This document shows positions 54,948 through 64,000 of a DNA stretch of 64,000 nt, in pieces. Origin of the DNA: Anastatus disparis (Eukaryota > Arthropoda > Insecta > Hymenoptera > Eupelmidae); assembly GCA_017163975.1 (NCBI GenBank), contig JAFFSR010000249.1, positions 4,711,001 to 4,775,000 on the forward strand. The letters are read 5' to 3'. The translations under genes were made by a program, and so were the position numbers. Numbering within the stretch: the first letter of the stretch is position 1; each line of letters starts with the position of its first letter. The notes under the pieces are model-generated. The model had not been told where the DNA came from and did no database searches. It saw only the letters and a program-made list of their open reading frames with translations.

Positions 54948-56311
54948 TGTTATGTCCGGTCACCTTAAATAGGTTTACTCGGACGTTATATTCAATCGTG
55001 AGATATTTCTTGTCTCGTATGCAGGGTAGAGGAGCCGAATCACTTACCTTTTTATGGGTTGGCTGCGTGGTCGTAGATAACTTAAATTTTTGTTGATTAG
55101 TGTTGAAATGTGGCGTGGTGCTCCCCTCTGCTTGCCTGCTTGTAGTTGGTTGGGTTGTTAAATAAATTATGACCAAGAACCAGTTAATTAAAATCTATTT
55201 ATTGAGTTGAACTTTTTCACTAGCACGATTCGAAAAATATATTTTATAATTATATTCATAAAACTTTGATTTACAGTTCATAAACAAGTCGATTGTGCGA
55301 TTACTAGCGAATATTTTTTTAATTATAATTTTTGAATATTTGCGCAATTTGTTTATTTATTCTTATTGTTAAATTGATTAGTAAGCTGTAAGTTCAATCG
55401 CGCAGCTACGAAAAATTTTCAAAAAAAATGTCCTTTTTGTCCGTAGATCGGTTTATTATTTACGTACAGAATGTTGGAGGTTTATATTTGTTTTATTTAA
55501 TTTAATCGTAAAAGAGGTGAGTCACGCAGTTCCTTTTTTTGTTAAAATTCTCCTTTTTTATTTATTATTGGCACTTTGCGATTAAATTTTGCAGAAATAT
55601 TTTAAACACAGTAAGTCGCGTATATTGAGAGATAAACCAGCGAAAAAGAAAATAACTTGTTGATCTAAGCGCGTTCCGAACTTGTGTTGCTTGATTTCCT
55701 TTTTACGTAAAAGAAATCAATTTAAGAAGCAACAAAAAAAAACTATTAGCGTAGTAGAATTCGGCGCGAGTTTACAAGTTTTTTTTATTGAGGTTCTCTC
55801 TTTTGCTTGTACTGTTGTTCGGGAGAACTGACTGCAGACTGACTTATTAAAAATTATTTTTCTCTGCAAGAAAGGTACAAATCTAGAAATAAAATGCATG
55901 TTTGTCAAAATTTAAAAGAGTCCCATTGGTCAGTTCGGCCGTGAGAAACTCTTTAAAATCTCACATTCGGTGACAGAAGATATCTTCTTATCACGCCTAA
56001 AAATGATGAGGTAGCGTATACGGCGCGCGAACTTACTGCTTTTCTCTTAAGACTATTACAAGAAATTAAATTCATTTTTTAATACAGTATATTCCTTATT
56101 ACTAAAAGATTCATTTATTTGTCTACTTATATGTATTTATTAATGTTATTTAGGGAGAGAACTGCAAATAAATATGTTTATATGCATGCATAATGTATAT
56201 GCGTATATATAATTATATATACGTACGCACATTTATATGTATAACAAAAGGTTAAAAAAAATTAAAACGAAAAATGATTTTTCGTACATCCGTGTTTATG
56301 CGGATGTAACA
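54948..56311 (-). repeat. 5' LTR
   Basis: 1364 bp, 237 bp longer than the other LTR because of a segment at about 55752-56004. It contains the promoter for the provirus by position; a clear TATA box was not pinned down. Confidence 0.93.
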
Positions 56312-57353
56312 GTATTATTAAAAAAATTATGTCCAAAAATTTTTTCAGATGTTTTTAAGTGGTACTAGGTGGTTAAAAACCGAAAAAACCGGTTTTTGGC
56401 CGATTTCTTTATCTTTATAAACTTATATAAGGTCTGTAGTATGTTTTATCTTACCAGGAATTTCGTTTTTACTTAAAAAAATTAAAAACTAATAAGAACC
56501 ATATTTTTCAAACATTCACGAAGACTTTTAGTCACGTAGTAGGCAATATTTATTACTCTAAAATAATCAAAAATCAATTTTTTTCGTTTTTTTAGCTCAT
56601 TTTTCACCAGAATCACATTTTATTCCATTTACCTGTTTTATTATTTTGTAATTATTCTTTTCTTAGCCAAATAATGTACAGTCTGGTATATTTTTAGCGG
56701 TGATGAAGTTCTTCTACAACTATCACATGACTTAATATTCAAAAATCATTTTTTTCCTTTTTTCAAATTTTTTCATAACTAAAAATAGATTTTCTCAAGT
56801 AATGATCTTTTTTTAAGTCTTCTATTTATAATATAAACAATAATGCGCAATCATGATTTTGTAAATGTTTCTAAAATCTTCATGGTATGCTTATACATTG
56901 TTTAGATTTTTAACAGATTATTTTTTGCCATTTTTTAAATTTTGTCTTATATTTTTTAACATTAACAAATTTAATCTCATTATAATGTTAGGAAATATTT
57001 TTACCAATATAAATGAACAATCAGAAAGTATCATATTTTTTTTAAGGTTTATAAGGTTTAAGACATTTTCTTGAAAATTTTTCGCACATATTTATTTTAT
57101 TAAAAAAACGTACAAGTGCCCTCTGCTATTCTTCCAGGCTTGGGACTGGCGTCAAAAGATGGCTGCATTACACTTACCTCACCATGCATTCATTGATTTT
57201 TTCATTCATACTCACGGGCACACTATTTTTTATTTTTTTTAATGTTAGATGAAGAACTTTACTTCAGTCTTCATCGCTATTCTCTTCAATTACTGCTTGG
57301 ATTCCATCTTTTCCGAAATGTTTCAAAAGTTCATACGAAGGTCTTATTATTTT
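56312..57353. other. AT-rich stretch without recognised feature
   Basis: Several near-repeated short phrases (TTTTTTCG, TTTCACCAG) but no gene. A 69-codon plus-strand frame (56865-57074) is unsupported. Confidence 0.45.
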
Positions 57354-57486
57354 TTATTGATACCGACAGTAAGACAGGTAGTAAATAACTGCGGCAACAT
57401 GTAAGTAGCATCCAATTGTCCTCATTTTATTGGCACATTGACAGCGATAACGTAATATTCCATGATAACCAATACTGTTTGGACTA

Positions 57487-57521
<35 letters not shown>

Positions 57522-59697
57522 AGATTAATATATAAAGGATATTGTCCTCTATATGATTAACCTTTTTCCATGGTGAAGTCGAGGGAGTCCAGCCCGGAAC
57601 CGTTTAACACATTACATCAGGCTAGACTGTCAGACCCACCATACCGAAAACTTTGACTACCGATGGATGGCAACCCACTTTTGTGACCAACAATCAACCA
57701 ATACTCAATGAGGTCGGATTTTTTAAGAGTCGCGATATAAATGGCACATACACAAATTTTCTTTTGAAAAAAAAGTTAGAGGTACCTGGCCAGGATTCGA
57801 ACCCATGCCCTCCGCGTTGAAGGCAAGAGCTCTATCCATTACGCCACCGCGCTCTCACACTGTTTGGACTATAATGAATATAAGAATGATAAGTCTTCCT
57901 TGAAATATGCCGAGGTTTTACTTCCACTATAATTATTTCTGGAGTTTCTTTTAAGTAATGAAGTTGAAGATTGTCACTTGCATCCATCATCTCAGCTAAA
58001 TATGATATGGCCTGTTGAAGTTGATAAGTGTCTGTTAAAAATACTTTTAAATCTTTTTCCGTCAGCTCTGGAAAATCCAAGATCTCGCTCGACGTTAATC
58101 GTTAGGATGGAATTATTCTTCAATTTAACTTTTTTGTTTCGACTTCAACTGCCAGTGAATTTTCCTTCAAACTCTGTTTTCTAATTTGTAATAAAATTTT
58201 TTCATCAGTAGATAATTCCGAAACACATCGATTGCCGAACTGGTTGACTAAAAATCGAAGTGACGAAACAATTTATATTCCATACTAATAATTCCATGAA
58301 TTGATTCAACTATCCAGCGAACTAGTGTTGCTTATCGTGATTCATTTGACTCTTCTGCATTCAGTTGATTCCTTTTTTCTTTCAACGCAGGCATGAAAAC
58401 TCTATATTAGCGTTCTTCCAAATTTTTCCAGACATCACGAAATCCTCTATCAATAAAGAATGCGTCATTTTTTTTCAACGAAACTGATAATCCAGTTTCA
58501 TCTGAAATTATTTTTTTCATGATATGAGCATCATTGATATTAGCAGTGTAAGGATCCATAATATTGACAATAAAGCCATTAGTGGTACAGATAGTAAAGA
58601 GCTTTATTAGAGGAACTTTCTTTTGACCAGAGTATGATTTTCTTTGATAATCATTGTTCCTACTTTTCTGATGACGAAGATAAGTCCCATCACAAACTAA
58701 AAAGAGTCCATCGTTTTTAATTCCATGAAGTTCTTTAACTACAGGGGCAATATTTTCAATTAATAGCTGCCTGGTACATACTTTCATACCAAATCTTGAA
58801 GGTAATATATTGAGCTCGAATGATTTCAATATAGAATCCAAAAATTCGAAAACTTGTTGGGGGCGTTCTAATCCTGGCATAGAAGATATCAATACATTTG
58901 AAGATCCAGATCTCATTCTGAATAAAAATACTACTAAAGTTTGAATTACTGAACGATTTTCAGAGTTTCTCAATGAAGTCATCATGCTCTTTAATTCAAT
59001 AATTTTCTTCCATGTTAATCCTGTTAATGCTTTCAAACGCTCTTCTGATAAAGTAAATTCACCTACTTTATCAGTCAGCTCGCTGTCAGCAGAAACACTC
59101 AAACATCGTAAGAGCTTTGAAACTTCATCTACACTGATATCACTTGTAGATAAATATATAAATATTGAAAAATTACTAATTTCTTTTTCATAGAAACGTT
59201 ACTTTATTAAGTGTTTTGAATAGCAATAATTATCGTTTAGTATAAAAATTCTTGTCTTAATAAAAACTTGCTTTCTTGCTTCAAATGGAACTACAACTAA
59301 ACCAGAAAGTTGTCCGCATATAAAACATTTTCTATGAGTAGCTATCGTTCTTTGAAATGGTAATGAAACATATTCAGTTTCTTTTTTTCTATGATATTAT
59401 ACTCAACTACTGAGCCTGAAGATTGTTGTAAAGAAGAGGATGGAGTCTCTAAAAATTCTTGGCTACTTTTTGTTTCTTGACTTTCCATTTCACCTCTGAA
59501 CTCGATTTTGAAATTTCAAACGAATATTTCGTTGAACACTTTCTGCATACATAACTACCTATAACACACTTTACATGAAAAAAAAGCAAAAAATTCTGCA
59601 GCTTCGGATGCAGAATTAACTATCTTCTTAGTTCCAGGGACTTTATTAGATTGTATACCGCAAATCACACTCTTCTTTACTGTGCTCGTAGAGGACA
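57354..59697 (-). pseudogene. DDE transposase (DDE_Tnp_4 / ISL2EU-like), SINE-interrupted
   Basis: The 5' part begins near ATG 59697 (MSSTSTVKKSVICGIQSNKV) and has stops until about 59102. From there a 231-codon open frame (58407-59102) has SEERLKALTGLTWKKI, then the first catalytic Asp in LVCDGTYLRHQ, the RKSYSGQKKVPLIKLF block and the second Asp in FFIDRGFRD. The Glu (RWIVESIHG) follows in a shifted frame near 58300. The C-terminal part (57873-58080) continues to KTYHSYIHYSPNS. A SINE interrupts it there, and beyond the SINE the same gene resumes with a Cys-rich RYRCQCANKMRTIGCYLHVA, a SWIM-like zinc site, ending TAA 57354-57356. It cannot be functional. Confidence 0.78.
57488..57858 (-). 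mobile_element. tRNA-derived SINE
   Basis: The minus-strand head has A box TGGCGTAATGG and B box GGTTCGAATCC with a tRNA-like fold (anticodon loop CTTCAAC, Glu-like). The tail is a run of about 28 A (T on the plus strand at 57488-57514). A perfect 14-bp target duplication, ACTGTTTGGACTAT, flanks it at 57474-57487 and 57859-57872. It sits inside the transposase gene. Confidence 0.92.
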
Positions 59698-60229
59698 TTT
59701 CTAGTCTGCAATAAAATATATTTACGTATCATATGCACTGGAAATGTAGTATTGTAATAAAAAAATTATAAAGTTAAGCTTTATTTATAAAATATTATTG
59801 CAAGGTTTTAAGCACGTTTCCTCACGCGCAGTTATACTCAACTTACTGTAGTCCTCTTCTATAAAGTCAACCTTCGATGCTGCCGCAATAAGTTAAGCAC
59901 GCTTATACTCCCATAACCGAAATTCATGTTTATCGAAAATAATTTGTGTATTTTCTATCTTTCAAATATTAATTACTCAAAATTTAGTATCATTTGCATA
60001 ACTTTTTTTTACATCGATATAATCGTTATCATGTTTAGATTATACATAAGGTTTTTTAAATGAACTATAAGAAAACTTAAAAAGTTGTTGGTCAAAACGT
60101 AAGTCAGAAAGAAACAGAATATAGTATTCCTGTGTTGAAAATCGCAAACGTGAAAGCTGATTATTTAAAAATTAACATCATAAGAAGCACTAAAAAATAG
60201 CTCAATGGAAAGAATGTGTAGGAATCTAC
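59698..60229. other. Stretch without recognised feature
   Basis: Promoter side of the transposase relic; nothing else seen. Confidence 0.4.
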
Positions 60230-60853
60230 TTAAGGAGGTACCTTCGCTTTAGTATTACAAAACAGATTTGATAGAAACTGCAAAATTGTTTGTTTTTATG
60301 TCTAAAATGCACATATAAAATTTCATGAAGATTCGTTAATGAGAAATTAGAATAATTATATAACATTGGTTCTTATGGGAAAACGTTAATATTGTAGTTG
60401 ATCTTTAAATTTACAAAACAAAATAAAATGGAATTTTTTGAGGATAAACATAATATTACTGGCAACTTATGGAATAATTTTCAGAAACTTTCATTACTTT
60501 TAAGCGGAAATATAAATGAATAAATTATTCATTTACGTACGAATCTAGTTACTTTTATCGTACATACCGGATAGCGGCAAAAACTCATCATAACCTTAAA
60601 TTTTCAAATTTCGTAAAAAGAGCATGTAAATGATTTGGACAGTAAAGATGATGATCTTAGCTCTTTAATTAATTTTAATTTTTTGGTTTTGAATAAAAAT
60701 TATTTTTTTTTTATATTGACGCTAATTCTATCAAGTGTGTGAAAATCACCATACAAAACATACATTCTTGGGGAGGGTAAATATCTAGTAACTTTTAATC
60801 AAATAAGCATATTGAAAATTTGACTCGAGTGGTGGACGTAGGTACCTCCTTAA
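60230..60853. mobile_element. TTAA-flanked MITE, family C
   Basis: TTAAGGAGGTACCTTCG at the left and the inverted TTAAGGAGGTACCTACG at the right, 624 bp, noncoding inside. The end resembles the GAG-starting ends of families A and B. Confidence 0.75.
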
Positions 60854-61385
60854 TTAACAAATTTCAATCAATATTCTAAGAAAATCAATTTCCGAAGAAA
60901 CGTCCTTAAAATATGTTGCGTGCTAATAATTATTATACCCTGACTAAAAAAATATTTAATATTAATAGGAAAAAAAAGAATAAAGAAAAACATAATTAAA
61001 ATTTCATTATAAAAATTAACCTAAAATAAAATGATAACAGAATATTTTTTTGTTAACTATGCTATTCAAAATATTTTTTTTTACTATTTTAATGGGGTAA
61101 AAGCAGCAATATTTAACCATTCAAGTTTCATAGGAAAAAAAACATTTTATAGGTTTTGTAGTTTCAACAAATACTTTCTATAAAAGAAGACGTTAAAAAA
61201 TCATCACTAAATTAATTTTGAAAAATTTTTTAAATTATGTGATAATTATTTCAAAGGATGAAATGGTTGAATATTAGATTACGCCAAAATGAAGAAAATC
61301 AATCACTGGTGCAGTTTTAGAAGTCATTATTTAATATGAAAATTACATTGTTAAATTATATTCATCAAAAGCTTCTTGCAATATC
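60854..61385. other. Stretch without recognised feature
   Basis: AT-rich, no coding or structural signal seen. Confidence 0.4.
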
Positions 61386-61872
61386 TTAAGGTATCAGGAT
61401 TGAGTTGACCGGATCAAAATAACGGAAATTTTTTTATTTGCTATTAATGTGATCCTTGATTCATATCCCCTTTGCTATTTTAACGGTAGGCCGGAGTAGA
61501 ACCTGATACCGACCGAGTAACAATTGAGTTGTTTGTTATTTACTCAAGTTTTAATCGGTGTATCTTCAAATTAAAGGTCGAGCGCAATAGATATTATTAT
61601 TATGAACATCTATGCACAAGAAAAAAAATATCTACCTGTTTGTTTTTGAGAAAAGTAAGCAACGCTAAAATATTATCAACATAAACTTTTACTTTGGCGT
61701 TACTCACTTTTCTCAAAAACAAACCGGTAGATATTTTTTTTCTTGTGCATAGATGTTCATAATAATAATATCTATTGCGCTCGACCTTTAATTTGAAGAT
61801 ACGCCGATTAAAACTTGAGTAAATAACAAAAATGCCAATTAGACAAGGATAGCGAATCCGGCCTGCTCTTAA
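61386..61872. mobile_element. Foldback MITE with possible TTAA ends
   Basis: A strong palindrome: 61535-61669 pairs with 61693-61827 (centre near 61681). TTAA occurs at 61386 and 61869, but the sequence next to them is not clearly inverted, so the true borders are uncertain. A 116-codon minus-strand frame across the palindrome is a by-product. Confidence 0.65.
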
Positions 61873-62524
61873 AATATTTAATTTGGATACAAAGATACAG
61901 GTAAAAATCGAAAAAAATTTTTTTTTTACTGAATTTCTCTCATTAGACATTTTACCTAAAATTAGTATTGAATTATTTAAAAAAAAGTTATTTATGAATT
62001 ATAAAATTTATTATTTTAAATTATAAATTAAAATTATCAATAAAAATTATAGATGATTATTAGTTTAATTAATAATTGTAAAGTTTTTAGTGTGTCGAGC
62101 TTAAGTCAAAAGAAGTGTTATTTTATTGACACATTGTAAGATTTGAAATATTAAAAGAAAAGACTTTTGTTTTCATTACGCATTGGAATTACGCATTTAT
62201 GAATATTTCATATTTTTGTATGTACGTTTTAAATTCTGATGTTATCTAAACATATAATGAATTCTAAGTACAAAAATTTGAACTTGATATAGACTTTAAC
62301 AAGCTCAAAAATGTTAAATGATCAAAGAAAAGGCAAATTTGAGTCACTTGGCAGAAGTGAAAAAATTCTCCTGAAACTATGAGAAATAGGTCCTCTGCTA
62401 TTTCTTTTAAACTGAGAAGAACAGAATTTTCAAGATCCAAGAAAAATATAGAATTGTTGACATGAACATTCTATTTCCTGAGTTAGAAAAATTATATGTT
62501 GTAGGGTATGCTATCATAACCCAC
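61873..62524. other. Stretch without recognised feature
   Basis: AT-rich, nothing recognised. Confidence 0.4.
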
Positions 62525-63110
62525 ATAGCACGTAAGCTTCCTGTAAGGTTCTAGAAAGCTTCCATGTGAGATTCGAAATTTTACAGGAAGCTTTCCCGAA
62601 AGACGATGGTAAAATTCCAAGGGATCTGAATAAAAGATTACAGTAAAATATTTACAAAGCTTTCTAGAGTCCTACATATATGTTCCTTGAAACCTTATAA
62701 AAAGCTTCCATGGAAGCTTCCAGTAAGCTTGAAATGTCTGGGACAAACTAGCTGTCAGAAATATTCCGAGAAGGATTGTTGTAATCTTCTAGGGAACCTT
62801 TTAGAAAGCTTTCTGGTAAGACGTTCGTAAGCTTCCAAGGAATCTAAATAAAAGATTTCGGTAAGATATTTATAAAGCTTTCGTGAGTCATACATATGGA
62901 TTCCCTTAAATCTTACGAGAAAATTTCATAGAAGCTTTCAGTAAGATTAAAATGTATGGAAAAAATTAATTGTCAGAAATATTTTAAGGAAAGTTGTCGC
63001 GTAATATTTTAGGGAACCTTTTAGGAAGCTTTAACGAAAGGATTACAGTAAGCTTTCAAGAAATCTTAATAATAGATTCTAGTAAGATAACTATTAAGCT
63101 TCTAGAATCT
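62525..63110. repeat. Tandem repeat, ~218-bp unit, about 2.7 copies
   Basis: CAAGGAATCTAAATAAAAGA and its neighbours recur near 62616, 62837 and 63058; TGTCAGAAATATT recurs near 62753 and 62972. Within units GTAAGCTTCC/GAAAGCTTTC-type sub-repeats are frequent. Confidence 0.78.
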
Positions 63111-63237
63111 AATACATTTTTATAGATTTATTTTATCGTTCATTTAATTTACAAATTATTTTATACAGTAAATAATTAACATTATTACGCATATAATTTA
63201 TAAAACGCATAAAAACGCATAAAACGCTAGAAAAATT

Positions 63238-63313
63238 TTCGACCTGATCGGGGCTCGAACCCATGACCTACAGATAACGAAGCATCAACGCTACCTATTA
63301 CGCCACGGTACGC
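63238..63313 (-). other. tRNA-like sequence (SINE head or tRNA pseudogene)
   Basis: On the minus strand A box TGGCGTAATAGGTAGCG and B box GGTTCGAGCCCC with an acceptor-like GATCAGGTCGA end. No clean anticodon stem, so I do not call a functional tRNA. Confidence 0.55.
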
Positions 63314-64000
63314 TTGTTACGAACACTGATCATTTCTTATTTATATAGTTTACGTAACATAAACTTTGTATTTTATATTCTTTTCAGCATTTGTAAAATT
63401 AAATGAAATAGTTAATTAATAGTAAGTTATTAATAATTATTAAAAATAATTAGTGGTCGGTATGATTATTTTTTTTATTAAAAAATTAATTCTTTTATGC
63501 TGAATTTAACTGAAAATATTTTATAAGAATAATAGTAGTTATAGGGGCACCATGGACCGTCAAAACAAACCCCCACTCCACCACCCAAAAGGTTAATTAC
63601 CGGTGGGTCAATGACCTCTGAGAAGGCGAAGTAGGGGCTTGTTAGGCATGGTACCTGAACAACTGGAGGGTCACTTACCCCTTACTTAGAAATTTAGAAT
63701 GGGGATGAACTGAAAGGTCACTGACCCCTAAAAATTTAAAGTGGGGATGAAAAATATTCTAATCAATATTTAAATATTTTAATATGCAACATGATACTTT
63801 TTGATTATTAAAATTTATATTGAATCATAAAATATTAATTTAAAAGATTTTAATTTGCAACTTAATACTTTTAAATATTAAAATAACAAAGTTTTATTTC
63901 GAATCGTGAAATATATAATTTGCAATATTACTGTGTGTATGAAGGTTGAGGGAATTGATAATGAACGAGGTAAATGAAATACTCATGTTTTAAAGTTTAA
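63314..64000. other. Stretch without recognised feature
   Basis: AT-rich. A GC-richer patch at 63540-63740 repeats GGGTCA.TGACC/CCCCTTA-type words (for example GGTCACTGACCCCT and GGGTCACTTACCCCTTA) and may be the edge of another element. Confidence 0.4.

Larger units (their letters stand above)
42513..56311 (-). mobile_element. Endogenous Ty3/gypsy-type retrovirus with env
   Basis: A full provirus on the minus strand: LTRs at both ends (TGTTATG...TGTAACA as read on the plus strand), primer site, long leader, gag, protease, RT, RNase H, integrase, env, polypurine tract and LTR. A 3-bp GTA flanks both sides; gypsy elements usually make 4 bp. Outside one indel the LTRs differ at only a handful of positions, so insertion is young, yet pol has four in-frame stop codons. 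Confidence 0.95.

Noticed and set aside
61600..61950. 116-codon minus-strand ORF
   Set aside because: Spans a foldback palindrome; chance frame.
63238..63313. Functional tRNA gene
   Set aside because: A and B boxes are present but the anticodon arm does not pair well; more likely a SINE head or pseudogene.

Overview
The window is AT-rich, intron-poor eukaryotic DNA in which nearly everything recognisable is a transposable element or a repeat. Insect-type selfish elements, 61-64 bp introns, tRNA-derived SINE heads and an arthropod-type chuvirus-like envelope point to an insect; a hymenopteran (for example a parasitoid wasp) is my best guess, not proven. I find no convincing single-copy host gene, rRNA gene or CRISPR array.

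Layout. 1-7.6 kb: nested foldback (palindromic) repeats, a 428-bp tandem duplication and a diverged minisatellite interrupted by a foldback MITE. 8.6-9.6 and 29.3-29.7 kb: two halves of a ~165-bp tandem repeat array, split by the main element. 9,619-29,274: a ~19.7 kb Maverick/Polinton (virus-like DNA transposon) bounded by inverted repeats built of 17-bp units. 29.9-38.3 kb: a composite with ~140-bp inverted ends holding a Helitron-like element and a minus-strand LINE with 12-bp target duplication. 42,513-56,311: a complete minus-strand Ty3/gypsy-type endogenous retrovirus with LTRs, gag, pol and an intact chuvirus-like env. 57.3-59.7 kb: a decayed DDE transposase gene broken by a tRNA-derived SINE. 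60-64 kb: TTAA-flanked MITEs, a 218-bp tandem repeat and a tRNA-like sequence.

The Polinton carries the virion module (major capsid, penton, cysteine protease, phospholipase A2 protein, packaging ATPase, fibre-like and DUF8207-type proteins) and the replication/integration module (protein-primed-type DNA polymerase B with two introns, retroviral-type integrase with chromodomain). It also has accessory genes: a BIR+RING inhibitor of apoptosis, two paralogues of an unknown nuclease-like family, a Pro-rich basic protein, a Lys-rich basic protein and an acidic protein with four tandem SUMO-interaction-like motifs. At least five structural or replication genes carry nonsense codons or frameshifts, so this copy is dead as a virus, but several accessory ORFs are open.

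The most unusual part is the right third of the Polinton (23-29 kb). It holds a sequence with every conserved feature of a type III hammerhead ribozyme (25,370-25,441) just downstream of a TATA box. It also holds about a dozen hairpins, on both strands, matching the metazoan replication-dependent histone mRNA 3' stem-loop. Two lie just after the SUMO-motif gene and one 17 nt after the Pro-rich gene. Others bracket repeated ~490-bp noncoding blocks. Together they suggest a DNA transposon/virus whose transcripts are processed by a self-cleaving 5' ribozyme and by histone-type, poly(A)-independent 3' ends. The structures are visible in the sequence; the function is inference.
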